Position numbers and translations under genes: made by a program | DNA from: an uncultured Gilliamella sp. | GTDB taxonomy: Bacteria > Pseudomonadota > Gammaproteobacteria > Enterobacterales > Orbaceae | Assembly: GCA_945276085.1 (NCBI GenBank) | Contig: CALYPO010000005.1 | Location: forward strand, 1-46,320 | DNA: 46,320 nt | Reading direction: 5' to 3' | Notes under the pieces: model-generated | Databases searched by the model: none | What the model was told of the DNA's origin: nothing | Seen by the model: the letters and a program-made list of their open reading frames with translations, nothing else | Part shown: piece after piece, positions 8,796-19,271 of the stretch | How the letters are laid out: every line of letters begins with the position of its first letter | Position numbering within the stretch: position 1 is the stretch's first letter

Positions 8796-10250
8796 CTAAT
8801 TTATAGTACCACCAACCGTTAAATTATCCACTTTTAAAGTGGGTTGTCCAACACCGACAGGTACGCTTTGCCCGGCTTTACCGCAAACACCTACACCGGA
8901 ATCGAGTGATAAATCATTCCCTACCATTGAAATTTGTTGCATGGTTTCAATGCCCGATCCTATTAATGTCGCGCCTTTAACTGGATGGGTAATTTTGCCT
9001 TTTTCAATGAGGTATGCTTCTGATGCAGAAAATACAAATTTGCCGGATGTAATATCAACCTGTCCGCCAGCAAAGTTAGGTGCGTATAGCCCATAATCTA
9101 CACTACTAATGATTTCATCAAATGTTGAATTACCCGCTAGCATGTAAGTATTGGTCATTCTTGGCATAGGTAAGCAAGCATAATTTTCACGGCGACCATT
9201 ACCGGTAGAATGGCATCCCATTAACTTAGCATTTAGCTTATCAAACATATAACCTTTCAAAACACCATTCTCAATTAAAACCGTTTTTTGAGTTGGTGTA
9301 CCTTCATCATCAATCGAAAGTGAACCACGTCGATTTTCGATGGTACCATCATCAACAATCGTACAAAGTTCTGAAGTGACCTGCTCGCCTATCTTACCAG
9401 AAAACACGGAGCTATTTTTACGATTAAAGTCACCTTCTAAACCATGACCTACCGCTTCATGTAGCAACACACCAGGCCAACCGGCACCTAAAATAACAGG
9501 CATTGTGCCGGCTGGCGCAGCTTTTGCCGATAGCGATACTAACGCAAGTCTTACCGCTTCGCGAGTATAGCTATCGGCAATACTTTCACCGGTTTGAGGA
9601 TTGGTGGTTAAAAAATATTCATAACCAAAACGCCCACCACCACCACTACTGCCATGCTCTCGTTTACCATCTTTTTCAACTATTACTGAAACAGATAAAC
9701 GCACTAACGGCCGAACATCAGCGCACAACGATCCATCTGTTGCTGCAATTAAAATATCTTCATAACTACCAATTAAACTCGCGGAAACTTCAATGACTCT
9801 TGGATCGATTGAACGTGCTAATGCATCAATTTGCTTTAATAGTGCTATTTTTTGTTCTTGTGAAAAAGAGTTAATTGGATTAATAGCTGGGTAAATAGCA
9901 ACAGCTTCTGTTTGTTTAAACGGCGTTACAACAATTGGGGTTTGTTGTTTAGTGATTGAATTAGCGGCTAAAGCACTTTGCTCTAAACGGTTTAAAGAGA
10001 GTTGATCTGTATAAGCAAATCCAGTTTTTTCACCTACGATTGCACGAACGCCTACGCCCTGATCACGATGAAAAGAAGCATTTTTAATAATTCGATCTTC
10101 AAGCGACCAACTTTCATAGTAACCAGACAAAAAATATAAATCACCAAAATCAATTTGTCTTGAACTTAATATATCAAGCAAATTCAAAAGGTCTTGGTGG
10201 CTTAGGTTATTGGGATTGAGTAACCGTTCACTCACTTGAGTAATTATCAT
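8796..10250 (-). CDS. tldD: Metalloprotease TldD
   Basis: TldD forms a heterodimer with TldE (PmbA) and digests unfolded peptides, for example microcin B17 precursor and the CcdA antitoxin in E. coli. The zinc motif HEAVGH lies at about residues 264-269. Upstream is [21 protein letters not shown], and the C-terminal part carries [24 protein letters not shown]. Length is 484 residues against 481 in E. coli. TldE is not in this window. A sigma-32-type promoter lies 64-91 bp upstream, which would place it under heat-shock control. In E. coli yhdP separates rng from tldD; here they are adjacent apart from a 148-bp gap. Confidence 0.97.
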   Translation of the reverse strand: MIITQVSERLLNPNNLSHQDLLNLLDILSSRQIDFGDLYFLSGYYESWSLEDRIIKNASFHRDQGVGVRAIVGEKTGFAYTDQLSLNRLEQSALAANSITKQQTPIVVTPFKQTEAVAIYPAINPINSFSQEQKIALLKQIDALARSIDPRVIEVSASLIGSYEDILIAATDGSLCADVRPLVRLSVSVIVEKDGKREHGSSGGGGRFGYEYFLTTNPQTGESIADSYTREAVRLALVSLSAKAAPAGTMPVILGAGWPGVLLHEAVGHGLEGDFNRKNSSVFSGKIGEQVTSELCTIVDDGTIENRRGSLSIDDEGTPTQKTVLIENGVLKGYMFDKLNAKLMGCHSTGNGRRENYACLPMPRMTNTYMLAGNSTFDEIISSVDYGLYAPNFAGGQVDITSGKFVFSASEAYLIEKGKITHPVKGATLIGSGIETMQQISMVGNDLSLDSGVGVCGKAGQSVPVGVGQPTLKVDNLTVGGTIN

Positions 10251-10313
10251 AAATTCCTTTATCTGTACTTTATCACATTCGTTATTTAGCTAATTGTTTT
10301 TCATCTTTGTTTA

Positions 10314-10341
10314 TAATGGGGTTATTATTACACATTTCAAA
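10314..10341 (-). promoter_or_regulatory. Heat-shock (sigma-32) type promoter of tldD
   Basis: Read on the minus strand, TTTGAAA (10341-10335) is followed after 13 nt by CCCCATTA (10321-10314). The consensus is CTTGAAA, 13-14 nt, CCCCATnT, so only one base differs in each box. The same stretch could also work as a sigma-70 promoter (TTGAAA with an AT-rich -10). It lies 64 bp before the tldD start. Confidence 0.6.
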
Positions 10342-10398
10342 TCGTTATAATAAAACACAAGCATGATGACCGGGAGTATTGTGATGAAATAGCAATTA

Positions 10399-11874
10399 TC
10401 ACATCAATACCACATCATACTGCTCTTGAATATAAAGCGGTTCAACTTTAACTTCCACTCGCTTACCGACAAATATTTCGACTTCGGCTAGAGCATGTGA
10501 TTCATCTGTAGTTAAAGCATTCGCGACAGCCGATGATGCATAAACCAAAAAGTATTCAGAACGATGAGCTTTATAGACACGGACAATTTCACGTAAAATT
10601 TCATTACAAACTGTTTCAACGGACTTGACCATACCTCTGCCTTTACATGCTGGACACTCCTCGCATAAAATGTGACCGATGCTTTCACGCGTCCTTTTGC
10701 GTGTCATCTCAACCAAACCCAATGCCGAAAACGAATTAATTGTTGTTCTTGCCCTATCTTTCGATAAAAAATCTTGTAAAGATTGCAATACTCGCTCACG
10801 GTGCAAGTCTTCTTGCATATCAATAAAATCAATGATAATAATTCCGCCTAAATTACGTAAGCGTAACTGTCGAGCTATGGCAATAGTTGCTTCAATATTA
10901 GTATTAAAAATCGTTTCTTCTAAATTGCGATGACCAACAAAAGCACCTGTATTGATATCAATGGTTGTCATGGCTTCAGTTTGGTCAATAATTAAATAAC
11001 CACCCGATTTTAATTTAACTTTGCGATCCAATGCCCGTTGAATTTCGTTTTCAGTATCATAAAGATCGAAAATCGGAATACTGCCACGGTAGTGCGATAA
11101 TTTACTTGTTACTTCAGGCATAAATTCTTGAGTGAACTCAATGAGTAGATCATAGGTTTGCTTTGAATCGACCAATATTCGCTCTATCGGATCACCCACA
11201 AAATCACGCAATACCCGTTGTGATAGTTCAAGTTCACCATACACTAAATTTTTACTAATCGGGCGAGCCATTCGTTCTTGAATTTTTTTCCACAAACGTT
11301 TTAGAAAATTAGCATCTTGTTCAAGTTCATGTGCGTTAGCACCTTCAGCTGCTGTGCGAACAATAAAGCCACCTTCTGGCGTAACATATTGTTCTACAAT
11401 ATGTTTAAGTCTTTCTCGCTCTGTTTCACTTTCAATACGCTGTGAAGTGGCGACATGCGCTGAATTTTGCCCCGGCATTAATACCAAATAGCGCGAAGGT
11501 AAGGTAATATCAGTTGTGAGTCTTGCCCCTTTTGTACCTAAGGGATCTTTGACTACTTGTACCATTAAGTCTTGACCCTGGCGAACCAGTTCAGAAATAT
11601 CCTTAACTTGAAATTGTTCTTGCTCAGAATAAGAAACGCATTCAGTATGCGGCATAATATCTGAAGCATGTAAAAAAGCCGCTTTTTCTAAACCAATATC
11701 AACAAATGCAGCTTGCATACCTGGCAAAATTCGAATGACTTTACCTTTATATATATTACCGACAATACCACGACGTGATTCACGATCGACATGAATTTCT
11801 TGCAAAACACCATCTTCAATATAAGCTACACGAGTTTCTGACGGTGTCACATTCATTAATAATTCAACAGACAT
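10399..11874 (-). CDS. rng: Ribonuclease G
   Basis: RNase G is the shorter RNase E paralogue; it matures the 5' end of 16S rRNA and turns over some mRNAs. The N-terminus MSVELLMNVTPSETRVAYIEDG matches E. coli. The S1 domain lies at about 38-125 (GNIYKGKVIRILPGMQAAFVDIG). The catalytic DNase I-like region contains TIDINTGAFVG and IIIIDFIDM. The zinc-link motif CPACKGRG is at about residues 406-413. There is no long C-terminal scaffold, so it is RNase G and not RNase E (491 residues against 489 in E. coli). It follows mreD by 14 bp; the usual maf gene between them is missing. Confidence 0.97.
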   Translation of the reverse strand: MSVELLMNVTPSETRVAYIEDGVLQEIHVDRESRRGIVGNIYKGKVIRILPGMQAAFVDIGLEKAAFLHASDIMPHTECVSYSEQEQFQVKDISELVRQGQDLMVQVVKDPLGTKGARLTTDITLPSRYLVLMPGQNSAHVATSQRIESETERERLKHIVEQYVTPEGGFIVRTAAEGANAHELEQDANFLKRLWKKIQERMARPISKNLVYGELELSQRVLRDFVGDPIERILVDSKQTYDLLIEFTQEFMPEVTSKLSHYRGSIPIFDLYDTENEIQRALDRKVKLKSGGYLIIDQTEAMTTIDINTGAFVGHRNLEETIFNTNIEATIAIARQLRLRNLGGIIIIDFIDMQEDLHRERVLQSLQDFLSKDRARTTINSFSALGLVEMTRKRTRESIGHILCEECPACKGRGMVKSVETVCNEILREIVRVYKAHRSEYFLVYASSAVANALTTDESHALAEVEIFVGKRVEVKVEPLYIQEQYDVVLM

Positions 11875-11888
11875 AAAGAGCGTTTCCT

Positions 11889-12374
11889 TTAATTAATTGC
11901 AAAGTTCCGTGCTATTCGTCGTAAGAGTAGATATATCCATATCCATAAAAAGCCATCCACACAACTTGATAATAAGATATAAGGTGACATCGAAATTATA
12001 TGATAAATACTAACTTGAAATATAAACACTAATCCATTATAGCAAACAGAAACCGCAATTATTATAAAAGATTGTTGCCACAATGCTAAATTACGAAGTA
12101 ACTGATATTTAAAAACAAGCAAATAAGCAATAAATGAATAAATAAACGCGTGTACACCTAAAAAAGTACCCGAACATAAATCTATCATTAGACCAAATAA
12201 AAAAGCGGTGCCAATACCGACTTGGTAAGGTTGTGCAATTAACCAATAGGCTAAAATTAACATAAACCAATGAGGTTTGAACATGTTGTAAGCTGGTGGC
12301 CATGGTATAATTTGTAAACATAATCCAATAAATAATGTTAGCCAAATAAATAATATGCCATTATGACCCCTCAT
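11889..12374 (-). CDS. mreD: Rod shape-determining protein MreD
   Basis: MreD is a small integral membrane part of the elongasome that binds MreC and helps activate PBP2-RodA. The 161 residues form five or six hydrophobic helices. IIPWPPAYNMFKPHW near the N-terminus, DLCSGTFLGVHAFIYSFIAYL in the middle and KYQLLRNLALWQQSF match E. coli MreD. The start overlaps the mreC stop by 14 bp, indicating translational coupling. Confidence 0.95.
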   Translation of the reverse strand: MRGHNGILFIWLTLFIGLCLQIIPWPPAYNMFKPHWFMLILAYWLIAQPYQVGIGTAFLFGLMIDLCSGTFLGVHAFIYSFIAYLLVFKYQLLRNLALWQQSFIIIAVSVCYNGLVFIFQVSIYHIISMSPYILLSSCVDGFLWIWIYLLLRRIARNFAIN

Positions 12375-13203
12375 GTTTTACTCCTTGATCTCCCCATAAT
12401 AATAGTAGATAACGTAATCGTTTTAAATCCGCTGTCGGTGTTGCCGAAATAATTGGCGTTGAATCATTAATATCGAGTTTAACTGAACTCACCACAGCCA
12501 CGGGATATCCCTCAGGAAAGCGACCATCAAGTCCTGAAGTGACAAGTACATCGCCAACTTTAATATCAACATTGTTAGGTAAAAAATCAAGCGTTAGATC
12601 ATTGCTACAACCATTCCCTACCGCCACCATTGATATATCGTTTCTTAATACTTGTACCGGAATGGCATGTTGATAATCACACACTAAAATCGCTCGGCTA
12701 GTTGTCTGTGCGGTTTGATAAATTTGCCCAACAATCCCTTTTTCATCAACTACCGGTTGACCAACATAAACCCCATCATTTTGACCTTTATTTACAACGA
12801 CTTGATAAACATACGGATCTGTGTCTGCTAATAAAACTTGTGCCGCCATTTTATGTTCATCATGTCTGAGCGGAGATCCCAGTAATTCTCTTAACCGATT
12901 ATTTTCATGTCTGAGATGATCAAGTAATAATAAATCTGCTTTCTTTTCAAGCAACAAATTATTCAGTTTTGCATTTTCTGTTTCTAATGTTTCTCGTGTT
13001 TTTGACATTTCATAAAACCCATCAAGCGTGGCTTGGGGAGCATTTGAAATGTAATATAAAGGGGAAATAATCGTATCTAAATAATAACGAACTTCTTTAA
13101 AAGGACGATAATTTATATCTAATGCAATTAAAGCTAACGACATAGCCAAAGACATAAATAATTGTACACTAAGAGGCGAACGTTTAGAAAAAAGCAATTT
13201 CAT
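12361..13203 (-). CDS. mreC: Cell shape-determining protein MreC
   Basis: MreC is a bitopic periplasmic scaffold of the rod complex that links MreB inside the cell to PBP2 outside. A single N-terminal transmembrane helix (about residues 12-29) is followed by a coiled coil (about 68-108, ETLETENAKLNNLLLEKK). The beta-barrel domain contains VGQPVVDEKGIVGQI and DVLVTSGLDGRFPEGYPV. The 280 residues lack the long C-terminal extension of E. coli MreC (367 residues). It is preceded by a 138-bp gap with a GC-rich palindrome that may set the ratio of mreB to mreCD expression. Confidence 0.95.
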   Translation of the reverse strand: MKLLFSKRSPLSVQLFMSLAMSLALIALDINYRPFKEVRYYLDTIISPLYYISNAPQATLDGFYEMSKTRETLETENAKLNNLLLEKKADLLLLDHLRHENNRLRELLGSPLRHDEHKMAAQVLLADTDPYVYQVVVNKGQNDGVYVGQPVVDEKGIVGQIYQTAQTTSRAILVCDYQHAIPVQVLRNDISMVAVGNGCSNDLTLDFLPNNVDIKVGDVLVTSGLDGRFPEGYPVAVVSSVKLDINDSTPIISATPTADLKRLRYLLLLWGDQGVKHEGS

Positions 13204-13257
13204 TGTTCAGTACTTACCTGTAATAGACTCAAGATCTAATTATTTTAAGATATGACT

Positions 13258-13276
13258 CCGCCGACAATGTCGGCGG
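13258..13276 (-). terminator. GC-rich palindrome in the mreB-mreC gap
   Basis: CCGCCGACA and TGTCGGCGG are perfect 9-bp arms around a single base. The hairpin stands out in AT-rich surroundings and lies downstream of mreB, before mreC. On the minus strand no T-run follows, so partial termination or an mRNA 3'-end stabiliser is more likely than full termination. Almost the same palindrome follows eda at 17316-17333. Confidence 0.5.
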
Positions 13277-13341
13277 AAAAATGAGAGGTATATTTACTAA
13301 TCATTTCATTAATTAAGAGTTAGTTAACCTTGTTTGAACTT

Positions 13342-14418
<1,077 letters not shown>

Positions 14419-14615
14419 TTAAATGTTAGTGAGTATTTGAAGCAACGCATTGTATAAATTATATACTTTTAAAGCAATATTAGGCTAAATAATATACTAT
14501 TTGATGCTTTTAAAACACCACCAGCTTCAATAATAATTAAGTGTTACTATTGTATCGCAATTATAAAATAATACCTAGAAAATAGTATAACAACAGATCG
14601 TAAAGGAGATATATA

Positions 14616-14654
14616 ATGACAAAATCGGTTTTACAGTGTATGCTTCCGCGTTAA
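14616..14654 (+). CDS. Putative 12-residue leader peptide before accB
   Basis: The frame MTKSVLQCMLPR stops with TAA at 14652-14654. It is preceded by a near-perfect Shine-Dalgarno AAGGAG (14603-14608) with a 7-nt spacer, one of the strongest in the window, while accB itself has only a weak CGGTG-type site. The peptide ends Pro-Arg-stop and is followed 13 nt later by a long hairpin. Strong initiation on a tiny frame before a hairpin is typical of leader-peptide control. No known leader is recognised, and function is inference. It could also be a free-standing small protein. Confidence 0.45.
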   Translation: MTKSVLQCMLPR

Positions 14655-14667
14655 TGTTGAGTTACTG

Positions 14668-14708
14668 CCTTATTATCGACTTAAAAGATCTCTTTTAAGA
14701 TATTAAGG
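14668..14708 (+). promoter_or_regulatory. Long hairpin between the leader ORF and accB
   Basis: The core CTTAAAAG-ATCT-CTTTTAAG (14680-14699) is a perfect stem. The flanks CCTTATTAT and ATATTAAGG extend it by eight more pairs with one mismatch and a three-base bulge. No T-run follows, so it is not a simple terminator. It lies 48 nt before the accB start. Together with the leader frame it may modulate accBC expression. Confidence 0.5.
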
Positions 14709-14756
14709 ATGCATTAAAATAATTGTTACTTATATCAAATAAACACGGTGTAATTC

Positions 14757-15221
14757 ATGGATATACGCAAAATTAAAAAATTAATTGAATTAGTTGAAGA
14801 ATCAGGTATTTCAGAGCTTGAAATTTCTGAAGGTGAAGAGTCAGTACGAATTAGTCGTTCTGTTCCAGCTACAAACTATTCTGCGCCAATACAAAATATT
14901 CAAATTCCTCAAGCATCCCCAGTTGTCGTTGCACCTAGTGCAGCAGCCGATGTTGTTGTTACTGAAGCTGATCCGATTACGCCTACTGGCACGACTATAA
15001 AATCGCCAATGGTAGGCACTTTTTATCGCACACCAAGTCCAGAGTCAAAAGCGTTTGTTGAAGTGGGTCAAACTGTAAATGTTGGTGACGTACTTTGTAT
15101 TGTTGAAGCGATGAAAATGATGAACCAAATTGAATCAGAAAAAGCAGGCACAATTAAAGCTATTTTAGTTGAAAACGGTCAACCAGTTGAATTTGATCAG
15201 CCACTATTCATCATTGAATAA
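14757..15221 (+). CDS. accB: Biotin carboxyl carrier protein of acetyl-CoA carboxylase
   Basis: AccB carries biotin for acetyl-CoA carboxylase, which makes malonyl-CoA, the first committed step of fatty acid synthesis. [23 protein letters not shown] at the N-terminus is the dimerisation region. A Pro/Ala-rich linker (about 50-75) follows. The C-terminal biotinyl domain carries [10 protein letters not shown], with the biotinylated lysine at about residue 120. Length is 154 residues (156 in E. coli). In E. coli AccB represses its own operon through its N-terminal region; whether that holds here is unknown. accC follows after 29 bp. Confidence 0.98.
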   Translation: MDIRKIKKLIELVEESGISELEISEGEESVRISRSVPATNYSAPIQNIQIPQASPVVVAPSAAADVVVTEADPITPTGTTIKSPMVGTFYRTPSPESKAFVEVGQTVNVGDVLCIVEAMKMMNQIESEKAGTIKAILVENGQPVEFDQPLFIIE

Positions 15222-15250
15222 TATTCATTTAAAAAATTAAGAGATTGAAT

Positions 15251-16597
15251 ATGCTTGATAAAATTCTTATAGCTAATCGTGGCGAAATCGCTCTACGTAT
15301 CTTGAGAGCCTGTAAAGAACTTGGTATTAAAACTGTTGCAGTTCACTCGTCGGCAGATAAAGATTTAAAACATGTTTTACTTGCAGACGAAACCGTCTGC
15401 ATTGGTCCAGCAGCTTCTGCTAAAAGCTATCTTAACATTCCAGCATTGATTTCTGCTGCTGAAGTAACGGGTGCGGCAGCTATCCATCCTGGATATGGGT
15501 TTTTGTCAGAAAATGCGGACTTTGCTGAACAAGTTGAGCGTTCAGGCTTTATTTTTATAGGCCCTAAAGCTGATACCATTCGTTTAATGGGTGATAAAGT
15601 GTCGGCAATTCATGCCATGAAAAAAGCAGGTGTACCTTGTGTGCCAGGTTCTGATGGGCCATTAGGCAATGATATGAATACCAATAAACAAATTGCTAAA
15701 AAAATTGGTTATCCTGTCATTATTAAAGCATCAGGTGGCGGCGGTGGTCGTGGTATGCGCATTGTTAGAGAAGAAAAAGATCTTGAACAATCGATTAAAA
15801 TGACAAAATTAGAAGCAAAAACAGCTTTTAATAATGATATGGTTTATATGGAAAAATTCCTTGAAAATCCACGCCATATTGAAATACAAGTACTATCTGA
15901 TGGTCAAGGTAACGCGGTTTACTTGGGTGAACGAGATTGTTCAATGCAAAGACGTCATCAAAAAGTTGTTGAAGAAGCGCCAGCTGTAGGTATTACACCT
16001 AAAATGCGTAAATTCATTGGTGAACGTTGCGTTAATGCCTGCATTGAAATCGGTTATCGTGGTGCGGGTACATTTGAGTTTTTATTTGAAAATGGTGAAT
16101 TCTATTTCATCGAAATGAACACCCGTATTCAAGTTGAACATCCTGTTACCGAAATGGTTACGGGTGTAGATTTGATCAAAGAGCAAATTTCAATTGCAGC
16201 AGGTCAGCCACTATCATTAAAACAGAGTGATATTCATATTACTGGTCATGCCATTGAATGCCGTATTAATGCTGAAGATCCAAAAACCTTTATGCCTTCA
16301 CCAGGTAAAATTACCCGTTTTCATGCGCCTGGTGGTTTTGGTATTCGTTGGGAGTCTCATATTTACGCTGGCTACACTGTTCCACCTTATTATGACTCAA
16401 TGATCGGTAAATTAATTGCTTATGGTGAAACGCGTGAGGTTGCAATTGCACGTATGAAAAATGCCTTAGCTGAATTAGTCATTGATGGGATAAAAACCAA
16501 CATTGATTTGCATATCGAAATTATGAATGATAAAGGCTTCTTAAAAGGTGGTACGAATATTCATTATTTAGAGAAAAAATTAGGTATTTATGAGTAG
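15251..16597 (+). CDS. accC: Biotin carboxylase subunit of acetyl-CoA carboxylase
   Basis: AccC carboxylates the biotin of AccB using ATP and bicarbonate. The N-terminal domain starts [20 protein letters not shown]. The ATP-grasp region contains [16 protein letters not shown] at about 158-173 and [27 protein letters not shown] at about 274-300, which holds the metal and catalytic residues. A TTG two codons upstream is in frame; the ATG at 15251 gives the E. coli N-terminus and has AAGAGA 6 nt before it. Length is 448 residues (449 in E. coli). It forms one operon with accB and ends at a 13-bp inverted repeat. Confidence 0.98.
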   Translation: MLDKILIANRGEIALRILRACKELGIKTVAVHSSADKDLKHVLLADETVCIGPAASAKSYLNIPALISAAEVTGAAAIHPGYGFLSENADFAEQVERSGFIFIGPKADTIRLMGDKVSAIHAMKKAGVPCVPGSDGPLGNDMNTNKQIAKKIGYPVIIKASGGGGGRGMRIVREEKDLEQSIKMTKLEAKTAFNNDMVYMEKFLENPRHIEIQVLSDGQGNAVYLGERDCSMQRRHQKVVEEAPAVGITPKMRKFIGERCVNACIEIGYRGAGTFEFLFENGEFYFIEMNTRIQVEHPVTEMVTGVDLIKEQISIAAGQPLSLKQSDIHITGHAIECRINAEDPKTFMPSPGKITRFHAPGGFGIRWESHIYAGYTVPPYYDSMIGKLIAYGETREVAIARMKNALAELVIDGIKTNIDLHIEIMNDKGFLKGGTNIHYLEKKLGIYE

Positions 16598-16600
16598 TAA

Positions 16601-16632
16601 ACACTAATCGCTACGTTATTAGCGATTAGTGT
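16601..16632 (+). terminator. 13-bp inverted repeat after accC
   Basis: ACACTAATCGCTA (16601-16613) and TAGCGATTAGTGT (16620-16632) are perfect arms around CGTTAT, beginning 3 nt after the accC stop. The tail is CATATTTAAT, so the T-run is weak. It may end accBC transcription in part, or protect its 3' end, with eda following 35 bp later. Confidence 0.6.
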
Positions 16633-16666
16633 CATATTTAATATTGATAAAGAATTGGTGAAGCAA

Positions 16667-17305
16667 ATGAAAAACTGGAAAAAAAGCGCTGAAGATATTT
16701 TAACACTCGGCCCGGTTGTACCGGTTATTGTTATCGAGCGCTTAGAAGATGCGGTACCACTAGCCAAAGCATTAATCGCAGGTGGAGTAAAAGTGCTTGA
16801 GGTTACATTAAGAACGGCTTGTGCTCTTGATGCGATTAAGAAAATTATCAAAGAAGTACCCGAAGCGGTCGTTGGTGCAGGTACTGTGACCACTGTTGAA
16901 CAACTCAAACAAGTGACTGATGCTGGTGTTGAGTTCGTCATAACTCCCGGTATTACCGACGCTATTTTAAAAGCCGCAGTCGAGGGACCAATTCCAGTTA
17001 TTCCAGGTATTGCAACCATTTCTGAACTACTAACTGCTCAAGAGTATGGGTTAACGGCATTGAAGTTTTTCCCAGCTGAGATCAATGGCGGCGTAGCGGC
17101 ATTAAAAGCTTTTGCTGGCCCTTGTGGATATATGAAGTTTTGTCCAACCGGTGGCGTTAATCCAAAAAATTACCGCGATTATTTAGCCCTTGATAATGTA
17201 CTTTGTGTTGGTGGAACATGGTTTATTCCAACCGATGCAATAGCAAAAGGTGAATTTGCTAAAATTACTGAAATGGCACAGCAAGCTGTTGCTGGTGCAC
17301 AATAA
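16667..17305 (+). CDS. eda: KDPG/KHG aldolase (bifunctional)
   Basis: Eda splits 2-keto-3-deoxy-6-phosphogluconate into pyruvate and glyceraldehyde-3-phosphate in the Entner-Doudoroff pathway and in uronate breakdown; it also acts on 4-hydroxy-2-oxoglutarate. The TIM barrel shows [31 protein letters not shown] and [13 protein letters not shown]. The Schiff-base lysine lies in [11 protein letters not shown]. The frame is open four codons earlier from a TTG; the ATG at 16667 gives [12 protein letters not shown] as in E. coli. Length is 212 residues (213 in E. coli). edd is not in the window, so the role may be in hexuronate use. Confidence 0.97.
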   Translation: MKNWKKSAEDILTLGPVVPVIVIERLEDAVPLAKALIAGGVKVLEVTLRTACALDAIKKIIKEVPEAVVGAGTVTTVEQLKQVTDAGVEFVITPGITDAILKAAVEGPIPVIPGIATISELLTAQEYGLTALKFFPAEINGGVAALKAFAGPCGYMKFCPTGGVNPKNYRDYLALDNVLCVGGTWFIPTDAIAKGEFAKITEMAQQAVAGAQ

Positions 17306-17315
17306 GATACTAATA

Positions 17316-17333
17316 CGCCGACATTTGTCGGCG
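17316..17333 (+). terminator. GC-rich terminator hairpin after eda
   Basis: CGCCGACA and TGTCGGCG pair across two T bases, starting 11 nt after the eda stop. The following tract GTTAATTGAT is AT-rich without a real T-run. It is nearly the same palindrome as that in the mreB-mreC gap (13258-13276), here between the convergent eda and yadH. Confidence 0.6.
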
Positions 17334-17356
17334 GTTAATTGATAAAAACGATCAAA

Positions 17357-18127
17357 CTAACTCCGTAATCCTTTTCCTTTTTCAATCAAATTCCATACCA
17401 TGATATAAAGTGCTATTACAAATAAAATTAGCATTGAAAAAGTGATCCACAATGATACATCTGTCACCCCTAAAAACCCATAGCGAAAACCATTAATCAT
17501 ATAAACAATAGGATTTAGTTTCGATACCCATTGCCAAAAAGTAGGTAGCATGCTAATTGAATAAAATACGCCACCAAGATAAGTTAATGGAGTTAACACA
17601 AAAGTAGGGATAATACTAATATCATCGAAGGTTTTTGCGTACACTGCATTTAATAGTCCTGCAAGTGAAAATAAAATTGACGTTAACAGCAGCGTACATA
17701 CAACAAAAAGCCAAGAATGAACTTGATAGCGAACAAAAAATAACGATACGATTGTCACTAATATACCAGTTAAAATCCCACGCATAACGCCCCCACCAAC
17801 ATATCCCCAAATTAAAATATGGGTAGGCACAGGGGCAACTAATAACTCTTCAATATTTCGTTGAAATTTGGCACTAAAAAATGACGAGCAGACATTAGTA
17901 TATGAGTTAGTAATGACAGACATCATAATAAGTCCCGGCACAATAAATGCCATATAATTAAATCCGCCCATATCACCAACACGCGATCCAATTAAGTTAC
18001 CAAAAATAATAAAATAAAGCGACATTGTAATAACTGGCGGAATCAAAGTTTGCACCCATATTCTTAAAAACCGAGTGACTTCTTTACGCCAAATACTTTT
18101 TAATGCAATCCAATATAAATGATTCAT
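17357..18127 (-). CDS. yadH: ABC-2 type exporter permease YadH
   Basis: This 256-residue inner-membrane protein has about six hydrophobic helices. It matches E. coli YadH, for example LKSIWRKEVTRFLRIWVQTL near the start, NIEELLVAPVPTH in the middle, FDDISIIPTFVLTPLTYLGG and a GKGLRS end. It is the membrane partner of the adjacent ATPase YadG, 11 bp upstream on the same strand. The exported substrate of YadGH is not established; drug or glycolipid export is suggested for the family. Confidence 0.93.
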   Translation of the reverse strand: MNHLYWIALKSIWRKEVTRFLRIWVQTLIPPVITMSLYFIIFGNLIGSRVGDMGGFNYMAFIVPGLIMMSVITNSYTNVCSSFFSAKFQRNIEELLVAPVPTHILIWGYVGGGVMRGILTGILVTIVSLFFVRYQVHSWLFVVCTLLLTSILFSLAGLLNAVYAKTFDDISIIPTFVLTPLTYLGGVFYSISMLPTFWQWVSKLNPIVYMINGFRYGFLGVTDVSLWITFSMLILFVIALYIMVWNLIEKGKGLRS

Positions 18128-18138
18128 TTAACGTTCCC

Positions 18139-19065
18139 CTATCCCTGCTCACTATGATGCAAAAGATCGACAAATAACTCTTCTAATCGATTTGCTTTAT
18201 TTCGCACACTTATCACCTTGATTTGTTGTTGATTAAGCTGTTCAAATAATTGATTTAAACCAAGCTGTTTATTAACTTTTACCTCTAACATGCCTGATTC
18301 AATATTTGAAAATTGATAACCCTCTAAGGTAATTGGTTCCTTGGTTGGAATATAATCAATAATAATGGTTTCAGATTGACTATTAGCGAGCAAATCACGC
18401 ATAGAAGAGTTGGCAATTAATTGGCCATGTTGAATAATACCGATATGCCGACATAGCATTTCCGCTTCTTCCAGGTAGTGAGTAGTCAAAATAATTGTAA
18501 TGCCTTGGCGATTAATCTCGCGTAAAAAATCCCACATTGAACGTCTTAATTCAATATCAACGCCCGCGGTGGGTTCATCTAGAATTAAAAGTTTAGGTTC
18601 ATGCACTAATGCTCTAGCTATCATTAACCGCCTTTTCATTCCGCCTGATAACATACAAGCGCGGCTATGGCGTTTATCCCACAAATCTAAAATCCGTAAA
18701 TATTTTTCAGCACGCTCTAAAGCCAATTTACGCGGCAATCCATAATAACCACCTTGGTTAGTTATTATTTGTAGCACTTCTTCAAATTGATTAAAATTAA
18801 ACTCTTGCGGGACTAGCCCTAATTGTCTTTTTGCATTAACGATATCATTATCTAAGTCATAACCAAATATTTTAACCTGGCCCGATGTCTTAGTGACCAG
18901 TGAGCTAATAATGCCTATCGTGGTTGACTTACCCGCACCATTAGGACCGAGTAATGCATAAAAATCACCGGCTTGTACTGTCAAATTAATGCCTTTTAAC
19001 GCTTGCACACCATTTTTGTAAATTTTTTTAAGCTCAATTAACTCTAGTGCAGGTATTGATGACAT
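18139..19065 (-). CDS. yadG: ABC transporter ATP-binding protein YadG
   Basis: This 308-residue ATPase energises YadH. Walker A GPNGAGKSTT lies at about residues 39-48, the signature MLSGGMKRRLMIAR at about 139-152, Walker B LLILDEPTAGVD at about 159-170, and the H-loop in TTHYLEEAE. The C-terminal extension after about residue 220 is typical of DRA/YadG-type exporter subunits. It is the first gene of the two-gene operon and is divergent from mog. Confidence 0.93.
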   Translation of the reverse strand: MSSIPALELIELKKIYKNGVQALKGINLTVQAGDFYALLGPNGAGKSTTIGIISSLVTKTSGQVKIFGYDLDNDIVNAKRQLGLVPQEFNFNQFEEVLQIITNQGGYYGLPRKLALERAEKYLRILDLWDKRHSRACMLSGGMKRRLMIARALVHEPKLLILDEPTAGVDIELRRSMWDFLREINRQGITIILTTHYLEEAEMLCRHIGIIQHGQLIANSSMRDLLANSQSETIIIDYIPTKEPITLEGYQFSNIESGMLEVKVNKQLGLNQLFEQLNQQQIKVISVRNKANRLEELFVDLLHHSEQG

Positions 19066-19271
19066 GAAAATATCCTAAATAAATAGATTATTATTTACAT
19101 TATGCTATTGCATTTATTAGAAGGGAAATATTGACAATATAATCTTTAGTTGTAAAGGTCTTTTTAGTATTATTTAGGATATCACAAAGAACAAATGACA
19201 CTAAATCTAACGCAAGTTGCTAAAATACTAAGATTTGATAGGTAAGTTTTAAATTTGAAGGAATAAAAAAT

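Noticed and set aside
16588..17019. Minus-strand frame of 143 codons rich in Thr, Ser and Ala
   Set aside because: It is the antisense of eda and reflects eda codon use; eda matches E. coli end to end.
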